A stretch of 64,000 nt of DNA, from contig NZ_JABXKJ010000239.1 in the NCBI RefSeq assembly GCF_017115085.1, positions 1-64,000 of the forward strand, in the 5' to 3' direction. The notes under the pieces were generated by a model. The model searched no databases. It was not told the DNA's origin and saw only the letters and a list, made by a program, of their open reading frames with translations. The stretch's first letter is position 1. Every line of letters starts with the position of its first letter. The stretch is from Nostoc sp. NMS7. Its GTDB lineage: Bacteria > Cyanobacteriota > Cyanobacteriia > Cyanobacteriales > Nostocaceae. Positions 8,288 through 16,713 of the stretch are shown here, in pieces. The position numbers were made by a program, and so were the translations under genes.

Positions 8288-10021
8288 TTAAAGATGGTAT
8301 TTGGTTTCTGCTAGTTCATACAGTCGTCGCCAAAACACTCTGTTCAACCCGACAACAAATAAGCTCATCATCCCAATCCCCAGTGTAATGCGAGGCCAGT
8401 CACCTGCTGCTGTTGCCTGAGCAATATATGCTCCCAACCCGTTGGCCGTCAGAGTGGTTTGCCCCCAAGCGACAACCTCTGAGACAATGCTGGCGTTCCA
8501 TGCCCCACCGGTAGCAGTGACGCCACCTGTTACCCAGGCGGAGAAGATGCCAGGAATGATTAATTTGCGCCACAGCCGCCAACCACGTAAACCGAGGCTG
8601 GTTGCCATCTCGCGCAGATCCGTTGGGATGCTCATCGCTCCAGCAATGGAGTTGAACAGGATGTACCACTGGGCGCCCAGAGACATCAAGAGAATACTAC
8701 CCCAATCAATGCTGATATGGGAACGGATGAAGAATAGTGTAGCGAAGGGAAAGATAAAGTTTGCTGGAAAGGAGGCCAGGAATTGCACCACGGGCTGCAA
8801 CAAAGTTGCCAGTCGGGGATTAAACCCAATTGCCACTCCCACAGGTGTCCAAACTAGAGTTGCAAATACTAGTAACACGAGTACACGTAACAGAGTCAGT
8901 AATGCCAGCCCAAAAGTCTTGAGGACTTCACCCAGTCCCACTGTTGTCACAATGAAGTGCAACCCGACAACCAATAGTGCACCAATCACAGCCAGCAGTA
9001 TAAAGTTGTAGAGGCGATCGCCTACTTCCTGCTGACTAGTCTCCACAGTCCGGGGAGTCCGAGGTGGCGTTAGCAATGACAGAATGTGGTTGATCGCTTC
9101 AGCCAAAGGATCTAGCACTCGCCCCAGCATCCGAGGAATTCGGGCTGCTTTTAGCAGATCGTAGACCCAGGATTCGGGTGCTTGGGCGGCTGCACTCTGT
9201 TCTAGGCGGAACTTATCCGCCCAGGCGATTAAGGGTCGCCAGAACAGTTGATTTACTAGCACAATCACTACCGCGATCGTCAATAGCGCCCAACCCAGAG
9301 CAGGTAAATTCTCAGCGACAACTGCGGCTGCTACGTAGGAGCCAATTCCCGGTAGTGTGTATTGCTGCTTCAGTACGCTGATCGCTTCACTCGCAGCGAC
9401 AAAAAACCAACCACCCCCAAAACTCATCATTGCATTCCAAAGCAGCCCAATCATCGCCGTAGGCAATTCTAGCTTGGTGAACCTCTGCCATCCCGACAAC
9501 CGATAGAGTTTTACCGCCTCATCTAGTTCCGGTGGCAGTGTTTTCAGTGAGTGGTAGAACGAAAAAGTCATGTTCCAGACCTGGCTGGTGAAAATTGCAA
9601 AAATCGATGCTGCCTCTAGTCCTAATAGGCTTCCGGGAAACAGGGCAATAAAACCTGTAACTGTGATCGATAAAAAACCTAGTACTGGAACTGACTGTAA
9701 AATATCGAGTAGCGGAATCAGAACTCGTTCAGCACGAGGGCTTTTAGCCGCAATGTAGCCATAAATTAAGGTGAACAGCGTTGAGTAAAACAGAGCAATA
9801 AACATTCGCAGGGTTGAGCGCCCAGCATAATACGGCAGATTACGCGGGTCGAGGCTGATACCTGGCACTACATCTGGTGGTACAAAGCTCACCAACGTTC
9901 CAGCACCGACACGCGCAATCAGTGCCAGTAATACTAATGTGCCAAGAATCAGGGCAATATCAGCTAGTCCAAAAGGGAACCGTCGGAGTGCTTCCGGAGA
10001 AGGAAAAGTTTGCTTCAGCAT
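8288..10021 (-). CDS. ABC transporter permease, duplicated (fused double permease)
   Basis: This 577-residue protein has two copies of the binding-protein-dependent permease domain (about 70-270 and 345-565), joined by a hydrophilic linker at about 275-335. Each half has five to six hydrophobic helices and an EAA-type loop (LDEAVKLYRLSGWQ near 165; LREMATSLGLRGWR in the second half). It matches the anion-transport duplicated-permease type (COG4986 style). Being both halves in one chain, it would need only the ATPase, whose gene follows after 25 bp, so the two very likely form an operon. The substrate is unknown. Confidence 0.9.
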   Translation of the reverse strand: MLKQTFPSPEALRRFPFGLADIALILGTLVLLALIARVGAGTLVSFVPPDVVPGISLDPRNLPYYAGRSTLRMFIALFYSTLFTLIYGYIAAKSPRAERVLIPLLDILQSVPVLGFLSITVTGFIALFPGSLLGLEAASIFAIFTSQVWNMTFSFYHSLKTLPPELDEAVKLYRLSGWQRFTKLELPTAMIGLLWNAMMSFGGGWFFVAASEAISVLKQQYTLPGIGSYVAAAVVAENLPALGWALLTIAVVIVLVNQLFWRPLIAWADKFRLEQSAAAQAPESWVYDLLKAARIPRMLGRVLDPLAEAINHILSLLTPPRTPRTVETSQQEVGDRLYNFILLAVIGALLVVGLHFIVTTVGLGEVLKTFGLALLTLLRVLVLLVFATLVWTPVGVAIGFNPRLATLLQPVVQFLASFPANFIFPFATLFFIRSHISIDWGSILLMSLGAQWYILFNSIAGAMSIPTDLREMATSLGLRGWRLWRKLIIPGIFSAWVTGGVTATGGAWNASIVSEVVAWGQTTLTANGLGAYIAQATAAGDWPRITLGIGMMSLFVVGLNRVFWRRLYELAETKYHL

Positions 10022-10380
10022 TTAACGATAATTACGGGGCTGGCATAGGTTTTTGAGCTAATAATAAGACATTAAAGCCCTCAGTGTATAAGGGCAAATA
10101 ATCTAGTCTATGGTCAGAATATCATCTTGAATGAGGCAGGAGGAAAACTGCCTCCTCCTATTTTGTTATACATACGAGTAACAAGATGGGAGAACAAAAA
10201 GATTTTCAGAAGTCTGATCAAGCGCTCATTTTAGCCAGTGTAGAGGATTTGCTGAATCTTCTTCTAATTTGATGATCAGTAACTCAGCTGCGATCGCTAT
10301 CAAGTAAGTCGGTAAGCGATCGCCTCAGCCCAAAACCATCAGCACAAACCCATATTCTTCCGTAACCTTACGTATCTGCT
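10022..10380. other. Gap upstream of the ABC operon
   Basis: This holds the likely promoter region of the permease gene, a GAGGCAG ... CTGCCTC inverted repeat (about 10134-10155), and HIP1 octamers. A 28-codon frame at 10186-10272 has no ribosome site or recognisable similarity, and I do not call it a gene. Confidence 0.4.
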
Positions 10381-11031
10381 TCATGTCCCACGGTTAATCC
10401 AAACACCTCTCAAGCCAGCTGCTTTAGCGCCGTGGTAATCTTCTCTAATGCTATCGCCAATATGCCATGCAGCCTCTGGCGAACATTTATGTTTATCTAA
10501 GGCAATAGCAAAAATTTGAGGATCGGGTTTAGCTGCACGTACCTGGGTAGAAATGGTCACGGAGGTAAAAAACTCTCTCAATCCCAAACTTTGCAATACT
10601 GAGTAAATCCGCGAATCGAAATTGGACAGCACCCCCAAGCTAACTCCCAACCGCCGCCAATTAATTAAAGCTGGTATGACATCGGGATAGACAAACCACG
10701 GTTCGCCTGTGCCAAAGTGGATGTAAAGTTCGCTAAAAAAAGCCGAAAAGTCAGAAAATTCCTTGAGAACACCTGCACCTTCAAAAGTGTTCAAGGCAAT
10801 TATCCGCCACCAATCAAACTCGCGTTGGGGAATATCTTGTACTTCTACATCTGGAAATATTGGTGGTGGTGCTGCTTTAAAGCTTTGGATAAAGCTTGTA
10901 TTTAATCTTTCGGCTGCAACTGTAACGCCAAATTCTTGAGCTATCTGACTATAAACTTCACCTACACCACCTTTGACATCGAAGAGTGTGCCTACAGCAT
11001 CTAAAAAAATAACTTTCGGTTGTTCCATCAA
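10381..11031 (-). CDS. HAD-superfamily (subfamily IA, REG-2-like) hydrolase
   Basis: This 216-residue protein is of the haloacid-dehalogenase fold. Motif I reads FLDAVGTLF: the nucleophile Asp is D11, but the usual second Asp (acid/base) is V13. Motif II is the SNFDSR segment, motif III the K in AAKPDPQIF, and motif IV GDSIREDYHGA. The D-x-V variation is seen in REG-2/HDHD3-like members of this family. It may hydrolyse a phosphate ester weakly or by a modified mechanism; the substrate is not deducible. The start could be either of the two adjacent Met codons. Confidence 0.85.
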   Translation of the reverse strand: MMEQPKVIFLDAVGTLFDVKGGVGEVYSQIAQEFGVTVAAERLNTSFIQSFKAAPPPIFPDVEVQDIPQREFDWWRIIALNTFEGAGVLKEFSDFSAFFSELYIHFGTGEPWFVYPDVIPALINWRRLGVSLGVLSNFDSRIYSVLQSLGLREFFTSVTISTQVRAAKPDPQIFAIALDKHKCSPEAAWHIGDSIREDYHGAKAAGLRGVWINRGT

Positions 11032-11129
11032 AGTCTGAAGATTTAAAATCTTGAATTTTAGATTTTGGTTTGTTAAAAACTTTAGTACTTGACTAACTCA
11101 AAATTGAATCGGGACTGGGGCATCAATGC

Positions 11130-11234
11130 CCAATACTTCTCTACAAGAGGCTGCGCCAACGACAAGGCTACTTCGACGTCGCTCAGTACAAGTCAGTACA
11201 AGTGCCCAATGCCCAATGCCCAATGCCCAATTCC
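11130..11234. repeat. Dispersed repeat (TTCTCTAC family) plus CCCAATG heptamers
   Basis: This contains ACTTCTCTACAAGAGGCTGC and CTACTTCGACGTCGCTCAGT, followed by CCCAATG heptamers. A close copy of the whole arrangement lies at 18530-18605 between the two flavodiiron genes. Shorter relatives occur near 24600, 33880, 39645, 52480, 57370 and 63620. Confidence 0.8.
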
Positions 11235-11244
11235 CAACTTTAAG

Positions 11245-12438
11245 TTAGCGAGAAAGTGTTTCAATGATTGGACGGACTAGCCAATTAAAACCAACTTTGA
11301 GTTGATGGTCTAAAGTTGGCAACCTATATAAATAGGCAATACGGCGGGCGACGTATGCCAAGCGCCCATCTAGTTTAATTCCCAAACCGGTGAGAGTGGC
11401 GTTGTCTATTCCTAGTGCCATCATTTCTCCTAACTGTTGGTAGCGGAAAGGAAGGAGGGGGCGATTAGTCAGAGTTGCCCAGATATTCCAAGCAGTATAA
11501 TCAGCTTGTTGAAAAGCTGCTTGGGCAGTAGCGGGGATTTGCTGGCCTTCGGCATCATGAGAGTCTGCTAAATCTCCCAAGGCAAAGATTTCTGGATAAT
11601 CAAAGACTTGCAGAGTAGATGTAGTGCTGATTTGACCACGCTGATTCTGCTTCAGGGGAAGAGATTTTACTACCGGTGCAACTCTGGTTCCCACTGTCCA
11701 AATTACCAAATCCACCGGAATCGTGTCTAACTGGTTTTTGTACTCTAGGGAAATGGTATTTTGCTCTATTGATTCCACTTTGGTTTCTAAATCAAGAAAC
11801 ACGCCACGGGCTTCTATTGCTTTCTTTGCTGCTTCCCGGTTAAACTCTGGAGAAGTTCGCAAAATTTGGTCAGCGATTTCAATAATCCGAAAACGTCCTC
11901 TTTCCCCTAATCTGTCGGCTAACTTACAGGCTAACTCTACACCACTGTAGCCAGCCCCAACGATCGCCACCCGAATTTTATCAGCATCCGATTCTTCTAA
12001 AAATCGCAGGCGTTCTTCTAAACGATAGGCATCAGAGATTGTCCGGAATGTGTAGGCGTAGGCTGTTGCACCTGGCACTAAATCTAGCGGTGTCTCACCT
12101 CCTAGCGCCAGCACTAATCGGTCGTAAGGGATTTCTGGCCCTTGATCTATATTTACCTGTCGCTGGTCGATGTCAATTCCCGACACAACCCCTTGATAAA
12201 AACGCACCCCTGTACCTTGTAAAAGTTCTTCAAACGGTGGGGCAATTTCCCAGGTTTGCAGTTCCCCAGTGAGTAATTCGTAAAGTAAAGGAGAGAATAG
12301 GAAGCGATCGCTTTGATCTACCAGAACAATTTCCGGTTTTTGCGTAGATTCCCAAGGTAATTGGCTTAAGCGCAGGGCTGTGTAGAGACCACCAAAGCCT
12401 CCGCCAAGGATACAAATTCTAGAAGTTTGTTGAGTCAT
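11245..12438 (-). CDS. ndbB: Type II NAD(P)H dehydrogenase, NdbB/NDC1-like demethylphylloquinone reductase
   Basis: This 397-residue flavoprotein has an N-terminal FAD-binding GGGFGG (12-17), a second nucleotide-binding GAGYSGVE near residue 160, and the C-terminal FALGD flavin motif. The sequence closely resembles what I recall of the Synechocystis NdbB protein, including SRICILGGGFGGLYTALRLS and the region around YRYQQLGEMMALG. In that organism and in plant NDC1, the enzyme reduces demethylphylloquinone, a step before the last methylation in vitamin K1 synthesis for photosystem I. It is a peripheral membrane protein with no transmembrane segment. The gene stands alone. Confidence 0.88.
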   Translation of the reverse strand: MTQQTSRICILGGGFGGLYTALRLSQLPWESTQKPEIVLVDQSDRFLFSPLLYELLTGELQTWEIAPPFEELLQGTGVRFYQGVVSGIDIDQRQVNIDQGPEIPYDRLVLALGGETPLDLVPGATAYAYTFRTISDAYRLEERLRFLEESDADKIRVAIVGAGYSGVELACKLADRLGERGRFRIIEIADQILRTSPEFNREAAKKAIEARGVFLDLETKVESIEQNTISLEYKNQLDTIPVDLVIWTVGTRVAPVVKSLPLKQNQRGQISTTSTLQVFDYPEIFALGDLADSHDAEGQQIPATAQAAFQQADYTAWNIWATLTNRPLLPFRYQQLGEMMALGIDNATLTGLGIKLDGRLAYVARRIAYLYRLPTLDHQLKVGFNWLVRPIIETLSR

Positions 12439-13174
12439 CTATTCTATCTATGGGAGAGTCAATGCTAATTGGGCAACTAACTTCAGTCTAGTAAGTTAAA
12501 GCGGACTTTTCCAAACCTCTCAAAGTTTTTCTCTTATTAGTCATTAATCATCAGCCATCAGTTGAACATTACCCAACGTCTGGAGTCACTCTTTAAACAG
12601 CAGATTTCAGCTGAATATCGTAATTCTTGCTTAGTATTTTTAAAACTCAAATCGGATTCCGAACTAAGCAAATATGAAGTAAAATAAACTCTCAGTAAAT
12701 TTTAAATTATCACTTCATACTTGTATGTAATCTGTACTACAAAAGGTTTGGAATTTAAGTATATTTCAGAACCTTTTAGAGTTTGAGAAGGCAATTTCCC
12801 AATATAGTGTGGCGTAAGTTTGCTTACCTTTAACAAGGGTGTTAAGCCCTAAGTCTTGTTAATTAAGAGGGTAGCTGGATTGACGCCGTGCTGTACTAAA
12901 GATTTGGCTATGAAAATCAGTAATTTGGATTGAGTTATAGAAAAACCCAAAATGGAGTTGGGTTTGACGATAACTCAGCAAATCCCATAAATGAGTATTT
13001 TTTGATACACAACACCCAGCGCTGTTTACAACAGCGGAAAAGTTCATGCTCTTTGACAAAACTCACTCTTAAATATTCATTGAGCAGTAGAAAAAATACT
13101 CAAGACTCGTATTAGTAAAAACATGACCCTTGAGCGCAACCTTTATACACCTGAAAAAAATCGGAGTAATCTCA
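12439..13174. other. Long AT-rich intergenic region
   Basis: About 735 bp without a credible gene; short frames in 12850-13275 have no composition or start supporting translation. The stretch just before 13175 carries the likely promoter and a GGAG ribosome site for the beta-helix protein. No convincing repeat or terminator was seen. Confidence 0.5.
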
Positions 13175-15067
13175 ATGTCTATATTTACCGTTACTAACAT
13201 CAACAACAGTGGTACAGGTTCACTGCGACAGGCAATTCTAGATGCCAATGCCCTTACAGGAAGCGACATCATCAAATTTGGTGGACTGTTTACTGATGCG
13301 ATCGCTCATACCATCAGTCTAGCTGGTAGTAGTCTGAGTATCACCGATAATCTTACCATTAAAGGCACAAGTCCGAGCTTATTAACTATTAATGATAATA
13401 GTGCTGACCGTGTTTTTGACATTGGCAATGGTGTAACAGCTGCAATCAACGGGCTGACCATTACCAATAGCTACAAAAACCCCGGCGGAGGCGGTGCCAT
13501 CTCCAATGCAGGCATCCTTACCCTCAGCAACAGCACCATCACTGGCAACTCGGCGGCGGACGGCGGTGGCATTTACAACTCTAACTCTGGCAACCTCACT
13601 GTCAACAACAGCTTCATCACTGGCAACTCGGCGGCAAACGGCGGCGGTATCTACAACTCTGGCACCTTATTGGTGAGTAAAAGCACCATTAATGATAACT
13701 CCGCGTCCCGCGATGGCGGCGGCATCTACACCAATGGCATCCTTACCGTAAGTAATAGCACCATTAGCGGCAACACTGCGGAATACGACGGCGGTGGTAT
13801 CTATGGTTTTGGCACTATAACCGTGACTAACAGCCTGATCAATGCCAACAGCGTCAACTTCAGATCCAGCTACTACGGCGGCGGTGGCATCTTCAGTTCT
13901 GGCATTCTATTGGTAAGTAAGAGTACCATCAGTGGCAACACTGGGTCATACGGCGGCGGTATCTATGGTATCTATGAAGGCACCATAACCGTGAGTGACA
14001 GCACCATTAGTGGCAACAACAGCGACTACGGCGGCGGCATTTACACTGGTGTCACGCTATCGGTAAATAACAGTACTATCAGTGGCAACAAAAGCACTTA
14101 CAACGGCGGTGGTATCTATGATGGCGGCGGGATCGATGATCGCGGCAACAGTCTTGACGTGGGCAATGGCACTATAACCGTGACTAACAGCCACATAAGT
14201 AACAATTTTGCAGGGAAAGACGGCTTTGGCGGCGGTATCTATAATGGCGGCGGGACAGACGGCAGTCCTAGTATAATCACTGGCACTATAACCGTGACTA
14301 ACAGCACCATTAATGGCAACAACAGCCACTACGGCGGCGGTATCGCTGGTTATGGCACTATCATCGTGAATAACAGTACCATCAGTAGCAACACGGCAAT
14401 GGTCGGCGGCGGCATCTATAACCAGGGCTTTATCCTCGTTGGCTACCATAGCCCAGATATTCTCGGATATGGCACTTTTAAGGTGAACAATAGCACTGTG
14501 ACTAAGAATTATGCATCCACTGGGGGCGGCATCTACAATAATGGCAATCTATTGGTAAGTAATAACAGCAGCATCAGTGATAACTATGCCAGCGACTACG
14601 GTGCCGGCATCTACAACTCTAGCTCTAACGAGTACGGCGACTACAATCAATTAGGCATTGTTAACGTGATTAATAGCATCATTAATGGCAATCACGCAGG
14701 CAAAGCCGGCGGTGGGATTTACAATAATGGCGACGATGGCGGCGACATCTATGGATCTGCCCTTAATAACGGCAGCCCTAATAAATTAGGTATCGTTACC
14801 CTCAGTAATAGCATCATTAGTGACAATGAAGCACACTTTGGCGGTGGCGTCTACAATAATGCCGCTCTAACGGTGGACAACAGCATTATCATTCTCAATA
14901 CCGCTTTCAAAATCAAACTCAGTTCTAGTGGTTACGAGATCGGTGATGGTGGAGGCATTTACAACTATAACTCTGGCATTACCACAGTGAACTACAACAG
15001 CACGATCGCTTATAACTCTCCTAATGATGTGGTGGGTAACGTCATCAGGAACGCGGACATAGCCTGA
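13175..15067 (+). CDS. Right-handed parallel beta-helix repeat protein
   Basis: Using the ATG at 13175, which has GGAG 10 bases upstream (an upstream TTG at 13130 is less likely), the product is 630 residues. The N terminus (SIFTVTNINNSGTGSLRQAI) is the typical opening of bacterial polymorphic beta-helix proteins. About 20 rungs of the type NSTISGN..GGGIYN.G.LTV follow, rich in Asn, Gly, Ser and Thr. Such proteins are usually exported adhesins or cell-surface proteins. There is no classical signal peptide and no C-terminal RTX or anchor motif, so the export route is unclear. Repeat-driven length change between strains is likely. Confidence 0.85.
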   Translation: MSIFTVTNINNSGTGSLRQAILDANALTGSDIIKFGGLFTDAIAHTISLAGSSLSITDNLTIKGTSPSLLTINDNSADRVFDIGNGVTAAINGLTITNSYKNPGGGGAISNAGILTLSNSTITGNSAADGGGIYNSNSGNLTVNNSFITGNSAANGGGIYNSGTLLVSKSTINDNSASRDGGGIYTNGILTVSNSTISGNTAEYDGGGIYGFGTITVTNSLINANSVNFRSSYYGGGGIFSSGILLVSKSTISGNTGSYGGGIYGIYEGTITVSDSTISGNNSDYGGGIYTGVTLSVNNSTISGNKSTYNGGGIYDGGGIDDRGNSLDVGNGTITVTNSHISNNFAGKDGFGGGIYNGGGTDGSPSIITGTITVTNSTINGNNSHYGGGIAGYGTIIVNNSTISSNTAMVGGGIYNQGFILVGYHSPDILGYGTFKVNNSTVTKNYASTGGGIYNNGNLLVSNNSSISDNYASDYGAGIYNSSSNEYGDYNQLGIVNVINSIINGNHAGKAGGGIYNNGDDGGDIYGSALNNGSPNKLGIVTLSNSIISDNEAHFGGGVYNNAALTVDNSIIILNTAFKIKLSSSGYEIGDGGGIYNYNSGITTVNYNSTIAYNSPNDVVGNVIRNADIA

Positions 15068-15158
15068 TTACCAGCGTCAGTGGCAGTATAAACTTTTATA
15101 CTAACCCTCAGTCTATCTGGTTTTTGGCTTAACCAAACCATATTCATTTGACTCCTGA

Positions 15159-15184
15159 CCGGAGAACAAAGGAAACGTCTCCGG
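15159..15184 (+). terminator. Stem-loop after the beta-helix gene
   Basis: A CCGGAGA / TCTCCGG stem about 90 bp past the stop codon. There is no T-run after it, so it may be an mRNA 3' stabiliser rather than an intrinsic terminator. Confidence 0.35.
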
Positions 15185-15288
15185 CTTTGCTCCTGCTTCT
15201 CCAGTTATATGACCATTGTCACGGTTATATAACTGGAGATTCGCTATAGTTAACGGTTAACAGGCAATGGCTAAAAGGAGTTAAAGAG

Positions 15289-15912
15289 ATGGAAATTAAG
15301 CCAACTGACCCATCGCTAGCACTCATGGAAATTCCCCCAGGCTATCTCAACATTATGGGTTACGTCGATCAGTCAGAAGTTAATGGCCCTGGTTGTCGTG
15401 CAGTCGTCTGGGTACAAGGTTGTCTTCGTGAGTGTCCTGGCTGCTTTAATCTTGACTCTTGGTCATTTGAGGCTAATCAATTGATTGCTGTTGATACCCT
15501 TGCGGAGAATATTCTCAGCAATCCCCACAATATGGGTGTAACGTTTTCTGGTGGAGAACCGTTTTGGCAAGCAACTGCACTGGCATCTTTAGCTCGGAAG
15601 GTAAAAGCTGCTGGGTTAAATGTAATGTCTTTTACTGGGTTCACTCTTAAGCAGCTACAGTCCCAATCTGCGCCGCCAGGTTCGCAAGCATTGTTAGAAC
15701 AACTTGATATCCTGATTGACGGGCCTTTTGTACAATCTCTGGCAATTAATTCTCCCAACTCTCCAGTCTCTTCTAGCAATCAACGGGTTCGGGTGTTAAA
15801 CCCGGCTTTCCAAGACCAGATTACTTGGGCTAGCGACCAGATAGAAGTTCACATCCTCAAGGATGGTGGCCGCATTGTCACCGGTTATCAAGGTGGGCTG
15901 GAACTGACCTAG
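15289..15912 (+). CDS. NrdG-like 4Fe-4S radical-SAM activating protein
   Basis: This 207-residue protein has an AAGGAG ribosome site 13 bases before the ATG. It has the radical-SAM cluster motif as C45-x3-C49-x2-C52 within WVQGCLRECPGC, then the SAM-contacting GGEP (88-91) and the late SSNQRV segment seen in ribonucleotide-reductase activases. NrdG-type enzymes make a glycyl radical on an anaerobic partner enzyme. No NrdD or other glycyl-radical enzyme is in this window, so the partner is unknown. It lies about 800 bp before the flavodiiron pair, whose proteins consume oxygen; a shared micro-oxic role is only a guess. Confidence 0.8.
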   Translation: MEIKPTDPSLALMEIPPGYLNIMGYVDQSEVNGPGCRAVVWVQGCLRECPGCFNLDSWSFEANQLIAVDTLAENILSNPHNMGVTFSGGEPFWQATALASLARKVKAAGLNVMSFTGFTLKQLQSQSAPPGSQALLEQLDILIDGPFVQSLAINSPNSPVSSSNQRVRVLNPAFQDQITWASDQIEVHILKDGGRIVTGYQGGLELT

Positions 15913-15956
15913 GATCTGAGGGAACAGGGGAAGTAGGGAGAGCTAAAACTTAAAAG

Positions 15957-16022
15957 TTGAGTCTTTGAAGCTCAACTCTCAGCCTCAAAGGCTCAACCTT
16001 CAGCCTCAAAGGCTCAACTTTT
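15957..16022. repeat. 21-bp tandem repeat, about three units
   Basis: Units such as CTCAGCCTCAAAGGCTCAAC are repeated about three times, the first degenerate (GAGTCTTTGAAGCTCAACT). Each unit holds a small inverted repeat (GCCT..AGGC). The period equals that of the arrays at 6118, 52628 and 63260, though the sequence differs. Confidence 0.75.
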
Positions 16023-16096
16023 ACCTCGCCACTTCCAATACGGTTCGGTTACAGGTGCATAGGCACTTATTGATCCCCCTTAGTTTCCCTTAAAAA

Positions 16097-16334
16097 GCAG
16101 GGCTGTTTCATCCCACAAAGGATAAGAGTTTGTCAATATCATTAGAGGTAAATCTTTGAACTGAGGTGATGGAGGAATAACCATTTCGGCGCAAAATATT
16201 GAGTGTGAACGTTTGGAGTAGCGATAGATTTGCAGGGGATGTCTTTGCCCATCTTTGACTCAGATTTGCACTCATTGTTTTCATCCCCTCGACGCTTGTC
16301 ATTTTACATCTTTTAGGGAATGAAACAGCCCTGC
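16097..16334 (-). mobile_element. 238-bp insertion-sequence relic with 9-bp target duplication
   Basis: The ends are inverted repeats beginning GCAGGGCTGTTTCAT, and the element is flanked by exact 9-bp copies CCTTAAAAA (16088-16096 and 16335-16343). On the minus strand it keeps the last ~60 codons of a transposase (an NLSLLQTFTLNILRRNGYSS segment), with the stop codon inside the terminal repeat. End sequence, 8-10-bp duplications and the C-terminal pattern fit the ISAs1 type, but the family is not certain. The rest of the element has been deleted. The target site is itself a purine/pyrimidine-rich intergenic repeat. Confidence 0.75.
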
Positions 16335-16343
16335 CCTTAAAAA

Positions 16344-16713
16344 GGGGGGAACCGGAATTAAAGTCACCCAATTTATCGGGGGATTTAGGGGAATCTAAAA
16401 CGTTTTGCTTGAAAACTGGTATGAACTCCAAATAAATTTAATTTTTAAGTTTTTATTGTCAAATAATGTGAGTAACATGATATTTTTGAATTAGGAGAAA
16501 AACAGATAAATAGCAAAATTAAATACTCAGTAAATTTCTCTGAATAAATTAATATTTAGTAGATTTATTGATTCATAATTTTTGCTAAAAAACAGCAATA
16601 ATTGATACAACTTAAATTTTCAAAAAACTGACATTCATTACAACTAAAACAAATAATAATAGGGAGAATGGGGGCAGAAGAAAAACCTGTTAATTTGCGC
16701 TCGGAGACGAATA
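16344..16713. other. AT-rich leader of the flavodiiron operon
   Basis: About 370 bp of mainly A/T sequence ahead of the first flavodiiron gene, ending in a GGAG near the ATG. It should contain its promoter, but I could not identify a clear NtcA (GTA-N8-TAC) or other binding site by eye. Confidence 0.4.

Noticed and set aside
14057-14449. 130-residue minus-strand frame inside the beta-helix gene
   Set aside because: It is the antisense shadow of GC-rich Gly/Asn repeats.
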